Of a stretch of DNA of 64,000 bases, positions 46,252-55,125 are shown in pieces (position 1 is the stretch's first letter; each line of letters opens with the position of its first letter). This stretch comes from CAWUEX02 sp963921305 (GTDB taxonomy: Bacteria > Pseudomonadota > Alphaproteobacteria > Rhodospirillales > Rhodospirillaceae), in the NCBI GenBank assembly GCA_963921305.4, contig CAWUEX030000002.1, positions 2,604,001-2,668,000 of the forward strand, read 5' to 3'. The position numbers were made by a program, and so were the translations under genes. The notes under the pieces are model-generated. The model was not told the DNA's origin. It made no database searches and worked only from the letters and a program-made list of their open reading frames with translations.

Positions 46252-47355
46252 GTGTCGACGTCCGTCCCGGGCCGCTACTTCGATGGACAGTCGGCGACGC
46301 CGCACATCGTGCGGGTGGAATTCACCCGCCTCGGCGTGCGCATCGACGCCAGCGACGGGCGCATCCTCAGCCGCTGGGGGTTGACCGACATCCGCGTTCT
46401 GGAAGACCCGGACGAAGGCCGTCCCGCCGTTTACACCCTGGACTCCGACCCCCAGACCCGCTTGCAGGTGGAGGACATCGCCTTTCACCGCAACCTCATC
46501 CAATACGCGCCGCTGTCCGCGCCCGGGCGTGCACGGCTGAGTTTGTCCCTGCCGGCTCTCGCCGGGTGGGCCGCGGCCGCCGCCGTGGTGATCGCCGTGG
46601 TGGCCTGGACCTTCCCGAAGCTGTCCGGCCCCGTCGCCCACATTATTCCCGACGGATGGCGCCAGGACATCGGCGCCAAGGTGGTGGACATGATGGGCAG
46701 TGGCCGCAAGGACTGCCGTCAGGCCGAAGGTCTGGCCGCCCTGGACGCGTTGACGCAGCGGCTGCAGGCGGTTTCGCCCGAACCGGATGAGCCGCTCCGC
46801 GTGCGGGTGTTTTCCGGCGGGCCGGTGAATGCCTTTGCCGCACCGGGCGGCGAGGTGGTGATTTTCGAAGACCTCATCACCCGGGCCGATGATCCCGATG
46901 AAGTGGCCGGCGTGCTGGCCCACGAGATCGGCCACGCGGTCCACCGCCATCCCACCGAGGGTGTCGTCAATGCGATTGGGTTGTCCCTGCTGGTGCAGTT
47001 CATGTTCGGCGGGTTGCAGTCCGACGCCATCACCGGGGCGGCGGCGCAGATGTACACTTCGGGCTATGGCCGTGACGCCGAACGGGAAGCCGATCAGACC
47101 GGGGCGGAGATGCTGCGCCGCGCCGGTATTTCTCCGCGCGGCATGGTCACCTTCTTCGAGCGCATCCGCGACTCCTACGGCGACTCAGACTCCATGATCA
47201 ACCGCTACCTCGGCAGCCACCCCAGCCTCACCGAACGCATCGACAGTCTGTCCGAACAGGCCGAGATGACCGGGCGTCCAGCTCTGGGCGACGTCGAGTG
47301 GGAAGCCCTGCGCGGGATTTGCAATCCCGATCCGGCAAACGAGTCCGAGGGATAG
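46252..47355 (+). CDS. M48 family zinc metallopeptidase
   Basis: A 367-residue gluzincin. The active site is HEIGH, with His224, Glu225 and His228, and the third ligand is the Glu in READQTGAEML near 283. An N-terminal domain of about 95 residues, which I do not recognise, leads into one membrane helix (about 103-121), so the protease domain is membrane-tethered. The relatives HtpX and BepA degrade or repair damaged envelope proteins. It begins with GTG at 46252, three bases behind the DUF898 stop, and converges with the response-regulator gene at a seven-base gap. Confidence 0.87.
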   Translation: MSTSVPGRYFDGQSATPHIVRVEFTRLGVRIDASDGRILSRWGLTDIRVLEDPDEGRPAVYTLDSDPQTRLQVEDIAFHRNLIQYAPLSAPGRARLSLSLPALAGWAAAAAVVIAVVAWTFPKLSGPVAHIIPDGWRQDIGAKVVDMMGSGRKDCRQAEGLAALDALTQRLQAVSPEPDEPLRVRVFSGGPVNAFAAPGGEVVIFEDLITRADDPDEVAGVLAHEIGHAVHRHPTEGVVNAIGLSLLVQFMFGGLQSDAITGAAAQMYTSGYGRDAEREADQTGAEMLRRAGISPRGMVTFFERIRDSYGDSDSMINRYLGSHPSLTERIDSLSEQAEMTGRPALGDVEWEALRGICNPDPANESEG

Positions 47356-47362
47356 GAGGGAA

Positions 47363-47983
47363 TCAGGCGCTGCGGTTAACGCGCGGGCGTGATTGGCGAA
47401 CGGATTTACCCGTCGGCTTCTTGGCTTGGGCCTGACCGCCGCCAAACAGGGATTCAAGGAATCCCGGTTTCTTTTTCTGGCCGCTTTCGGCTTGCAGGCG
47501 GTCAGCTTCCGAGCGGTAGTTCTCCATCGCCTTGGCCGAAACCTTGCCGCCCAGGGCTTTAAGAATGGCCGTCTCCAGTGCGCCCGGCGCGACCGGTTTG
47601 CGCAGGAAGCCATTGATGTTGAACTCGGCTGCTTTGCGGTAAACCTTCATGCTGGTGTAGGAGGTGATCACCACCACCGGCATGTTTTGCAGCCGCCGGG
47701 TCTTGTGTTCGCGCATGGTCTTGATCAGCGACAGGCCGCTCGCGCCCGGCAGCATGAGGTCGACCAGCACAATGTCGACCTTGGTTTTCTCGTCGTCTTC
47801 CAACTGATACATGGCGTCTTCGGCGTTGCCGACGGCGATGGCGCGGCGAACGCCCATCTTGCCGAGAAAGGCACAGATCACGTCGCAGATGACCTCTTCG
47901 TCCTCGACCACCATGGCGGTGACGCGCTTCAGGTCGATGTCTTCAAGATCGGGAAACTCAGGTGTTGTGGCGTCAGCGGGCAT
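47363..47983 (-). CDS. Response regulator, receiver domain with basic tail
   Basis: A 206-residue protein with a CheY-like receiver domain (about 20-145). The phosphoacceptor is Asp75 in IVLVDLMLPG, the acid pair is in VVEDEE, and the switch Ser108 and Lys129 (FLRKP) are present. There is no DNA-binding or enzymatic output domain; the last 55 residues are charged and basic (QKKKPGFLESLFGGGQAQAKKP). It would signal by protein contact, as in phosphorelays or motility control. No histidine kinase lies nearby. Confidence 0.88.
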   Translation of the reverse strand: MPADATTPEFPDLEDIDLKRVTAMVVEDEEVICDVICAFLGKMGVRRAIAVGNAEDAMYQLEDDEKTKVDIVLVDLMLPGASGLSLIKTMREHKTRRLQNMPVVVITSYTSMKVYRKAAEFNINGFLRKPVAPGALETAILKALGGKVSAKAMENYRSEADRLQAESGQKKKPGFLESLFGGGQAQAKKPTGKSVRQSRPRVNRSA

Positions 47984-48154
47984 GGCAACAGTGATGTGAT
48001 TCCTGTCTGTTTATACTGAAATAACGCGCCGCGGGCTGCAACCGTCGCAGGAAAATTCCCAAATATTAAGGTTCGAAATTGACACATATAGGGTCAGACT
48101 CTTGCCACCGGAGGTTTCCGCTGCCCATCATTCGGTGCGTTTGAGGAGCGCCGC

Positions 48155-48832
48155 ATGATTCCCGTTTACGACCTTATGATTTTTTTGCATGTGGTCCTGT
48201 TCGTTTACTGGCTGGGGCCGGACTGGGGCGTCTACGTCATGTCATCGCGGGTGTGGCAGCGCGACCTCAGCGCCGCCGAACGCAAACGCTGGGCGGTGAC
48301 CCTGGTGCAGCTCTCGCAGATTTCCCGCAACAGCCTGATCCTGCTTATCCCTGTCGGCGTCACGCTCACCTGGGAGCTAGGCGCCACGGCACTGCCGCTG
48401 TGGGCGGTCAACTTCATTTGGGTCATCGCTGTGGCCTGGGTGGCCGTGTCCGTCGCCATGCACCGCAACCGCGGCACCGCGTTTGGCAATCGCATGACCG
48501 CGCTCGATCAGGGCATGCGCTACGTCATGATGCCGGTGCTGGTGCTCACCGGGATAGCCACGTTTGTGTATGACACGCCCTTCGATCAAAACTGGATCGG
48601 TGCCAAGCTGGTGGTGTTCGCCTTTCTGCTGTTCAACAGCATTCAGCAGCGAGCCATCGCCTTGCAGTGGGTCGCGGGCCTCGGCGCGGTAGAGCGCGCG
48701 ACGACCGAGGCCGAACGCGCCGCCGCCGAGAAGATTTTCACAGACACCGCCCCGCGCTCGAAATTCAACGCCTACCTGACCTGGACGGCGACCCTCATCA
48801 TCGCCTTTTTCGGTGTGACGAAGCTGTTTTGA
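48155..48832 (+). CDS. Multi-helix membrane protein, CopD-like/DUF2269-like
   Basis: A 225-residue inner-membrane protein with about five hydrophobic helices. The start MIPVYDLMIFLHVVLFVYWLGPDWGVY, with His12 in the first helix and others later, resembles small haem- or copper-handling membrane proteins, but I cannot place it in a named family. TGAGGAGCG gives a good ribosome site. It stands alone; a TTGACA at 48079-48084 may be a -35 element, without a convincing -10. Confidence 0.65.
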   Translation: MIPVYDLMIFLHVVLFVYWLGPDWGVYVMSSRVWQRDLSAAERKRWAVTLVQLSQISRNSLILLIPVGVTLTWELGATALPLWAVNFIWVIAVAWVAVSVAMHRNRGTAFGNRMTALDQGMRYVMMPVLVLTGIATFVYDTPFDQNWIGAKLVVFAFLLFNSIQQRAIALQWVAGLGAVERATTEAERAAAEKIFTDTAPRSKFNAYLTWTATLIIAFFGVTKLF

Positions 48833-48884
48833 GCGACGCCCCCCGACCCACGCATACATCCGGACAAATCAGGGTGTTTTGAGT

Positions 48885-48978
48885 GTGCATGGGCTCGTTT
48901 GACTCAAAAATAAGCCTCTGAAAACAAATGCGAATTCAAATCGGCCCCGCACAAACCGGTAGCGTGCATGGGCTCGTT
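48885..48978. repeat. 15-bp direct repeat pair downstream of ligA
   Basis: GTGCATGGGCTCGTT occurs at 48885-48899 and again at 48964-48978, 79 bases apart, in the AT-rich gap between the membrane-protein gene and ligA. I see no hairpin with a T run here, so no intrinsic terminator can be named for the ligA end. Confidence 0.6.
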
Positions 48979-49025
48979 CCTCGAATTTTTGCCAAGAAAA
49001 ATTTCTGGGGCTTTTTCGGGCCGTC

Positions 49026-51152
49026 TCAGGCTTTGCCGATCAGCTTCAGATACTCCTCTTCGCTGACCACCTCGACGCCATGCTCCTCGGCCTTTTTCAG
49101 CTTCGAGCCCGCGCCCGGCCCGGCGACGACCAGGTCGGTCTTGGCCGAGACCGAGCCTGCCACCTTTGCCCCCAGGGCCTGCGCCCCGGCCTTGGCTTCG
49201 TTGCGGCTCATCGTCTCCAGGGTGCCGGTGAACACCACCGTCTTGCCGGCGATGGGCGAACCGTCCGTGTCCGGGGCATCGAAGTCTTCGATGGTCAGTT
49301 CCTCGGCCAGGTGGTCGAGGATCTCTGTGTTGTGCTCTTCGGCGAAAAAGCCCAACAGGTCGTCGGCCACCGCCGCGCCGACGCTCTCGATGTTGAGCAA
49401 GTCCGCATAGGCTTCACTGTCCCGGTCCTGGGCTTTGTCCATCGCCTCGCGCAGGGCGCCGAGCGAGCCGTAGGCCTGCGCCAGCAGCCGTGCCGTGGCC
49501 TGGCCGATCTGGCGGATGCCCAGCGCGTAGAGGAAGCGGTCGAGCCCAACGGTGCGCCGTTCGTTGATGGCGTCGAACAGGTTCTGGGCCGAGGTCTTGC
49601 CCCAGCCTTCGCGGTTGCGCAGCGGGGTCAGGTTATCGGCGTCGCCGTCGCGTTTCTCCAGGGTGAAAATGTCCACGGGGCTGCAGATCGTTTCATCCTC
49701 GAAGAACGCTTCGATGTTCTTTGCCCCCAGCCCTTCGATGTCAAACGCATTGCGCGAGACGAAGTGCTTCAAGCGCTCCACCGCCTGAGCCGGACAGATC
49801 AGCCCGCCGGTGCAGCGGGTCACCGCTTCGCCTTCTTCGCGTACGGCGAGGCTGTCACAGCGCGGGCAGGTGGTTGGATAGTCAAAGGGCTTCGCGCCCT
49901 TCGGGCGTTTGTCCTTCAGCACTTCGACGACCTGCGGGATGACATCCCCGGCGCGCTGGATGATCACCGTATCACCCACACGAATATCCTTACGCTCGAT
50001 CTCATCCTGGTTGTGCAACGTCGCGTTCGACACCACCACGCCGCCGACGGTGACCGGCGTGAGGCGGGCGACCGGGGTCAGCGCCCCGGTGCGGCCCACC
50101 TGAATGTCGATGGCTTCCAGCACGGTCTGGGCTTTTTCCGCCGGGAACTTATGCGCCGTCGCCCAGCGCGGGGCGCGGCTGACAAAGCCCAAGCGCTGCT
50201 GCCAGTCGAGCCGGTTCACTTTGTAGACCACGCCGTCGATGTCATAGGGCAGCTCCGCCCGCTGCCCGGCGATGGTGTCGTAGACCTTGAGTACGTCCCC
50301 GACCGAGCTACACAGCTTGGTCAGCGGATTGACCGGAAAGCCCCAGGCTTTGAGCCGGTCGAGATAGTCTTGTTGGGTGTCCCAGCTCTCCGGCTCGGCT
50401 TCGCCCCAGCTGTAGGCGAACAGGGTCAGCGGCCGGGTCTTGGTGATCTCCGGATCAAGCTGGCGCAGCGATCCGGCGGCGGCGTTGCGCGGATTAGCAA
50501 ACACCTTGCCGCCGCTTTCCGCTTGGCGCTCGTTCAGCGCCAGAAAGTCCGGCTTGCGCATGAACACTTCGCCGCGCACGTCGATGACCTTGGGAATGTC
50601 CTTGCCATTGTGACTGCCGCCGCCCATCAGCATGTCGGGCAGGTCGGTGATGGTGCGCAGGTTAGCGGTGATGTCTTCGCCTTCTTGACCGTCGCCCCGG
50701 GTCGCACCGACCACGAGGCGTCCGTTCTCATAGCGCGCGGAGAATCCCAGACCGTCGATTTTCGGCTCGGCGATCATCTCCACCGGTTCGTTCTCGTCCA
50801 GGCCCAGGAACCGCCGCACGCGGGCGAAGAAGTCCTCAACATCTTCTGTGCTGAACACGTTGCCGAGCGACAGCATCGGCACGCTGTGTTTGACCTTCTT
50901 GAACCCGGCAGCGGGCGCGGCGCCCACTTTCTGGCTCGGGCTGTCGTCGCGGATCAGGGAGGGGAAGCGCGCTTCGATCTCCGAGTTGCGCGCTTTCAGG
51001 GCGTCGTAGTCGGCATCGCTGATCTTCGGCGCGTCGTCCCGATAGTAAGCGGCATCGTGCTCGGCCATCTCGGTGGCAAGACGTTCCAGTTCCGCTGCCG
51101 CTTCCTCTTCGGTGAGGTCGTCGACCGCGCGCGCCGCGAGGGTGTCTGCCAT
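49026..51152 (-). CDS. ligA: NAD-dependent DNA ligase
   Basis: A 708-residue LigA that seals nicks in replication and repair with NAD as cofactor. The adenylated lysine lies in AEPKIDGLGFSARY. The zinc finger cysteines are in CPRCDSL and CTGGLICPAQ. Four helix-hairpin-helix repeats and a C-terminal BRCT domain (GKTVVFTGTLETMSRNEAK onward) complete the normal architecture. It starts four bases behind the recN stop and is the last gene of the minus-strand lpxC-bamD-recN-ligA series. Confidence 0.96.
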   Translation of the reverse strand: MADTLAARAVDDLTEEEAAAELERLATEMAEHDAAYYRDDAPKISDADYDALKARNSEIEARFPSLIRDDSPSQKVGAAPAAGFKKVKHSVPMLSLGNVFSTEDVEDFFARVRRFLGLDENEPVEMIAEPKIDGLGFSARYENGRLVVGATRGDGQEGEDITANLRTITDLPDMLMGGGSHNGKDIPKVIDVRGEVFMRKPDFLALNERQAESGGKVFANPRNAAAGSLRQLDPEITKTRPLTLFAYSWGEAEPESWDTQQDYLDRLKAWGFPVNPLTKLCSSVGDVLKVYDTIAGQRAELPYDIDGVVYKVNRLDWQQRLGFVSRAPRWATAHKFPAEKAQTVLEAIDIQVGRTGALTPVARLTPVTVGGVVVSNATLHNQDEIERKDIRVGDTVIIQRAGDVIPQVVEVLKDKRPKGAKPFDYPTTCPRCDSLAVREEGEAVTRCTGGLICPAQAVERLKHFVSRNAFDIEGLGAKNIEAFFEDETICSPVDIFTLEKRDGDADNLTPLRNREGWGKTSAQNLFDAINERRTVGLDRFLYALGIRQIGQATARLLAQAYGSLGALREAMDKAQDRDSEAYADLLNIESVGAAVADDLLGFFAEEHNTEILDHLAEELTIEDFDAPDTDGSPIAGKTVVFTGTLETMSRNEAKAGAQALGAKVAGSVSAKTDLVVAGPGAGSKLKKAEEHGVEVVSEEEYLKLIGKA

Positions 51153-51156
51153 ACCC

Positions 51157-52833
51157 CTACGTGCCCGTCATCAACATGTCGGCGGCGGCGCGGGCCTCGT
51201 CTGTCACATCCGTACCGGCCAGCATGCGCGCGATTTCCTCGCGGCGTTCGTCCGGCGTCAGCGGCACCACCCGCGTTGCGGTGATTTCCCCATCGCTGAC
51301 CTTCGACACCCGCCAGTGCTTCGCGCCCCTTGCGGCGACCTGCGGTGAATGCGTCACCACCAGCACCTGCACTGTGTCCGCCAGCCGCGCCAGCCGCTCG
51401 CCGACGGCGCTGGCCGTCGCCCCGCCGATGCCGGAGTCCACTTCGTCGAACACCATGACCGCCGGCGGCTGGCTGTCCGCCAGCACCACCTTCAACGCTA
51501 AGAGAAAGCGCGCCAGCTCACCGCCCGAGGCGATCTTGTTGAGCGGACCTGGAGGCAAACCCGGGTTGGTCGTCACTTCGAACACCACTTTGTCGCAGCC
51601 CGCCGCACTCCATTCGTTTTCCGGTAGCGGTTCGAGCGCGACCTGGAACTTGGCATCGGTCAGGCGCACCGGCGGCAGCTCCTTCGCCAGCGCTTGGGCC
51701 AGGGCTTTGCCGGCTTTGGCGCGCGCTTGGGTCATTGCTTTGGCGGCGGTGTCGAAGCTGGCGCGGGCTGCATGCTCCGCCTTGGCCAGACGCATGAGGT
51801 TGTCCTCGCCGCCATCGATGGCCGCGAGTTTCTGCTTCAGAGAGTCCAGCAGGGCAGGCAAGCCATCCACGTCGACTTGATGCTTGCGCGCTTCCGCTTT
51901 CAACGCGAACAGACGTTCTTCGGCTGCTTCCAGTTCGCCCGGGTCGAGGTCGAACGCATCGGCTGCGGTATCCAACGCACTTTGCGCTTCCGCAAGTTCG
52001 ATCGAGGCGCGTTCCAGAGCTGCGCACACGGCATCGAGACGGCCTTCCGCTTTCGGCGCGGCGCGGTCGAGTTCGGCTTGCGCCGTGCGTACCGCTCCGT
52101 CCACGTCGGCTTGTTCGCTCAACGCCTGACGCGCCGCTTCGATCGCGCCGAGGATTTGCTCGCCGTGACGCAGCAGGGCGCGCTTGGCCGCCAGTTCCTG
52201 TTCTTCCCCGGCCACGGGCGCGAGTTTTTCCAGCGTGGCGAGCGCAGCCCGCAGTTCATCTTCCTCCGCCTTGGCGTCGCGCATCAGGCGCTCAGCAGCC
52301 CGCCAAGCGTTGTGAGCCTCCTGCCAGGTCTCCCAGGCCCGGGACAGGGCGGAATCGTGCTCTGTGCCGCTTTTCGAGCGTCTGAAGCGGTCGAGAACCG
52401 CAATGTGTGTGCCCGCGTCCATCAGGCCGTGGGCGTCGAACTGGCCGTGTACTTCCACCAGCGCGTTGCCCACTTCGCGCAGCAGTCCCACGCTGACCGG
52501 CTGGTCGTTGACGAAGGCTCGGCTGCGGCCGTCGCGCCCCAGGCTGCGGCGCAAGACCACACCCTCTTCCTCCGCGCCGAGATCGTGGTCCTGCAGGACG
52601 GTCCATGCGGGATGGCTCCTTGGCAGGTCGAAGGACGCCGTCACGGTGAGTTTGCCGGCGCCCGGGCGGATCAGTCCGGTGTCGCCGCGCTCGCCGAGGG
52701 CGAGGCCGAGGGAATCAAGGAGGATGGATTTGCCGGCGCCGGTTTCGCCGGTCAGAACGCCGAGGCCTTCTGCAAACTCGAGATCGAGCTTGTCGATCAG
52801 AACAACATCACGGATGGACAGCGAGGCCAGCAT
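51157..52833 (-). CDS. recN: DNA repair protein RecN
   Basis: A 558-residue SMC-like ATPase for double-strand break repair. The N-terminal Walker A is GETGAGKSILLDSLGLALGERGD. Two long coiled coils rich in Ala, Glu and Lys (about 155-370) flank a central hinge. The C-terminal half has SGGELARFLLALKVVL and Walker B VMVFDEVDSGIGG. It lies between bamD (39-base gap) and ligA (four-base gap) on the same strand. RecN is normally SOS-induced, but no alphaproteobacterial LexA box (GTTC-N7-GTTC) is seen directly upstream. Confidence 0.95.
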   Translation of the reverse strand: MLASLSIRDVVLIDKLDLEFAEGLGVLTGETGAGKSILLDSLGLALGERGDTGLIRPGAGKLTVTASFDLPRSHPAWTVLQDHDLGAEEEGVVLRRSLGRDGRSRAFVNDQPVSVGLLREVGNALVEVHGQFDAHGLMDAGTHIAVLDRFRRSKSGTEHDSALSRAWETWQEAHNAWRAAERLMRDAKAEEDELRAALATLEKLAPVAGEEQELAAKRALLRHGEQILGAIEAARQALSEQADVDGAVRTAQAELDRAAPKAEGRLDAVCAALERASIELAEAQSALDTAADAFDLDPGELEAAEERLFALKAEARKHQVDVDGLPALLDSLKQKLAAIDGGEDNLMRLAKAEHAARASFDTAAKAMTQARAKAGKALAQALAKELPPVRLTDAKFQVALEPLPENEWSAAGCDKVVFEVTTNPGLPPGPLNKIASGGELARFLLALKVVLADSQPPAVMVFDEVDSGIGGATASAVGERLARLADTVQVLVVTHSPQVAARGAKHWRVSKVSDGEITATRVVPLTPDERREEIARMLAGTDVTDEARAAADMLMTGT

Positions 52834-52872
52834 CGTCCGCAGCGTTCCCCGGAAGGTTTTACCTCCGGACTC

Positions 52873-53715
52873 CTACCACAGTTGCCACCATGGTTTGTCG
52901 CTGTCCTGCTGCAGCTGCGCCTGTTCCTGCTCACGCTGGGCGCGGGCATCGCGGTCGAGGCCCGCGAGGTCGTAGGCGTCTTCATACCAGTCGCTGCCGG
53001 GATAGTTATAGCCGAGCACCGCTGCCGAACGGCGGGCTTCCTGGCGCAGACCCAGGGCTGTGTAGGCTTCGGTCAGGCGGAACAGCGCTTCCGGCGCGTG
53101 GGTCGTATTGCCGTATTCCTGTACCACGATTTTGAACCGGTTGATGGCCGACAGATAGTGATCGCGGTTGAGGTAAAAGCGCCCCACCGCCATCTCTTTT
53201 CCGGCCAGGTGGTCGCGGGTCAGATCGATCTTCAAGCGCGCATCACGGGCATAGGCCGTACCCGGAAAGCGGGTGATGATGTCTTCCAACGCAATAAGCG
53301 CCTGTTGAGTCATGTCCTGGTCGCGTTCGACGTCGGAGATCTGCTCGTAGTAGCACAGCGCCTTCAGGTAATAGGCGTAGACGACATCACGGTTGCCCGG
53401 GTGGACCTGAATGAACCGGTCGAGCGAGGCAATCGCATCGTCGTACTTGTTGTTCATGTAGTGTGAGTAAGCCGACATCAGCTTCGACTTGGTCGCCCAC
53501 ACCGAATAGGGGTGTTGGCGCTCCACTTCGTCGAAGTAAAGCGCGGCGTCACGGAAGCGTTCTTCTTCCAGGTACTCGGTGGCCTGATTGTAAATCTCGA
53601 ACACCGTCAGCTCCCGGTACTCGATCTCGTCGTCGCTCGAGCACGCGGCGAGGGCGGCCAAAAGGCCTGCCGCTGCGAGCGGGACGAGGCGGGAACGCAA
53701 TGAACGTTGAGCCAT
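52873..53715 (-). CDS. bamD: Outer-membrane protein assembly factor BamD
   Basis: A 280-residue lipoprotein of the BAM complex, which inserts beta-barrel proteins into the outer membrane. The ATG at 53715 leads a lipoprotein signal with lipobox LAAC and then CSSDDEIEY; a frame extension to 53772 is not used. Five TPR-like repeats follow (ELTVFEIYNQATEYLEEERFRDAALYF, DAIASLDRFIQVHPGN, SAINRFKIVVQEYGNTTHAPEALFRL). Gene order lpxC-bamD-recN-ligA is typical for alphaproteobacteria. The ribosome site is weak. Confidence 0.93.
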   Translation of the reverse strand: MAQRSLRSRLVPLAAAGLLAALAACSSDDEIEYRELTVFEIYNQATEYLEEERFRDAALYFDEVERQHPYSVWATKSKLMSAYSHYMNNKYDDAIASLDRFIQVHPGNRDVVYAYYLKALCYYEQISDVERDQDMTQQALIALEDIITRFPGTAYARDARLKIDLTRDHLAGKEMAVGRFYLNRDHYLSAINRFKIVVQEYGNTTHAPEALFRLTEAYTALGLRQEARRSAAVLGYNYPGSDWYEDAYDLAGLDRDARAQREQEQAQLQQDSDKPWWQLW

Positions 53716-53800
53716 AGGAAAGGTCACTGCAGTCGTGGATTGAGGGCACCAAAAACGGCGGCAGTATACCACCGCAAATCTAGCTGTCAGCAGGTGAGGA

Positions 53801-54805
53801 TTAGCCGGAAACGGCGCGTTTCAGCGGGGCCGCCCAGACTGCGGCGCTGTCGTCTGCCAGGTCCGCCGCGTCGACCAGTTCCCAGTTGCTGTCGTCCGCA
53901 AACAGCAGGCGCAGCAGGTTGGCCGTGTCCGCATGGCTGGAACACACGCCGTGGAAGTGTCCGACGATGGGATGCCCGGTCAGATACAGGTCACCGACCG
54001 CATCCAGCGCCTTGTGGCGCACGAATTCGTCGGCGTGACGCAGACCGTCTTCATTCAAGATCCGGTCGCCATCGACGACAACGGCATTTTCCAAACTCCC
54101 GCCGCGGGCCAGTCCGGCCTCACGCAGCGCGGTCACGTCGGAAAGGAACCCGAAGGTGCGGGCTTTGCTGATTTCAGCCTTGAAGATGTCCCGATCGATG
54201 TCGAATTCGCACGACTGGCAGCCGACTGCGGGGGCGGTGAAGCTGATGTCGAAGCCGACGGTCAGGCCGGACTCTGACGGCAGCAGGCGCACTTCTTTTT
54301 GGCCGTTGACGTAGGTAACGGGCTTTAGCACCCGCATCACCTGCAGCGGGGCGTCCTGCTCGACGACGCCGGCAAACTCCATCAGGAAGATGAAGGGGGC
54401 CGCACTGCCATCCATGGCGGGAACTTCCGGGCCGTTCAGTTCGACCAGCGCGTTGTCGACACCCATGCCGTAAAAGGCCGCCATCAGGTGTTCCACCGTC
54501 GCCACGCTGACGCCGTTCTCGGCGGCCAGGACGGTGCACATGCGGCTGTCGGCGATGTGGTCCCAGCGGGCGGGAATTTCAGCGCCGCCGCCGACCAAAT
54601 CGATCCGTTTGAACACGATGCCGGTGTTTACCGGCGCCGGGTGCAGTTTCATGGTCACCCGCACACCAGAGTGCAGGCCGACGCCGCTGCATCCGATGGT
54701 GGATTTCAGCGTGTGCTGGACATGTCTGGGATTTGTGCTGGCGGGAGAAACGTGGGGGGCTCGTGCACCGCGTGCGGTGCGGGGGTCGCTGACGTCAAGG
54801 GCCAT
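53801..54805 (-). CDS. lpxC: UDP-3-O-acyl-N-acetylglucosamine deacetylase
   Basis: A 334-residue zinc amidase that commits UDP-GlcNAc to lipid A synthesis. Landmarks are STIGCSGVGLHSG, VEHLMAAFYGMGVDNA with a zinc-binding His, GFLSDVTALREAGLARGGSLENAVV, and RHADEFVRHKALDAVGDLYLTG (seen in parts), with the other ligands and the catalytic site. An extra 25 or so residues precede the domain. It follows ftsZ after 320 bases and a terminator, so it should have its own promoter there. The ribosome site (GGTGA) is weak. Confidence 0.95.
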   Translation of the reverse strand: MALDVSDPRTARGARAPHVSPASTNPRHVQHTLKSTIGCSGVGLHSGVRVTMKLHPAPVNTGIVFKRIDLVGGGAEIPARWDHIADSRMCTVLAAENGVSVATVEHLMAAFYGMGVDNALVELNGPEVPAMDGSAAPFIFLMEFAGVVEQDAPLQVMRVLKPVTYVNGQKEVRLLPSESGLTVGFDISFTAPAVGCQSCEFDIDRDIFKAEISKARTFGFLSDVTALREAGLARGGSLENAVVVDGDRILNEDGLRHADEFVRHKALDAVGDLYLTGHPIVGHFHGVCSSHADTANLLRLLFADDSNWELVDAADLADDSAAVWAAPLKRAVSG

Positions 54806-55125
54806 AAGTCACCGTTATTATTCTTAACAAACAAACTAGAGGCACACGTTTGCTCCCGGACAGCCGGGAACGTTAGGTATCAACCCCGAGAGAACCGCGC
54901 AACACAATCATTGTTGCAAATTGTAACGCTTTGAGAAAGCAAAAAGTTTCGAAGAATCAGGCCTTTATTTTGACAAATTTTCCGGAACTGTCTTGTGACT
55001 TGAGTCAATACTTGTGAAAGACCCAACAAAACGAGAAAAGGCCCGCCATGATGGCGGGCCTTTCCCCCTCCCGTAGGCGGTCCATCCCCCTCAGAGGACC
55101 GCCCCCACGGCTGGTTATGCGGGCA
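54806..55125. other. Intergenic region between ftsZ and lpxC
   Basis: This 320-base region is AT-rich compared with the window. It holds the ftsZ terminator (55037-55063), an inverted repeat GCAACA-N7-TGTTGC near 54900, and a small hairpin (TCCCGG-ACAG-CCGGGA, 54854-54869) in the lpxC leader. A TACAAT near 54915 on the minus strand could be a -10, but no matching -35 is clear. No coding frame is supported. Confidence 0.5.
55037..55063 (-). terminator. Rho-independent terminator after ftsZ
   Basis: Reading the minus strand, an 11-bp stem (AAAGGCCCGCC with GGCGGGCCTTT) closes a five-base loop and is followed by TTTTCTCGTTTTG. It lies about 60 bases beyond the ftsZ stop and ends the division/cell-wall transcript before lpxC. 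Confidence 0.88.

Noticed and set aside
49080..51284. A 734-codon open frame on the plus strand opposite ligA
   Set aside because: It mirrors the codon pattern of ligA and shows no domain; ligA is certain on the other strand.
51153..53000. LexA box controlling recN
   Set aside because: No GTTC-N7-GTTC pattern is visible directly upstream of recN at 52834-52872.
51694..53466. A 590-codon open frame on the plus strand opposite recN and bamD
   Set aside because: It crosses two certain genes and a gap without any ribosome site or motif of its own.
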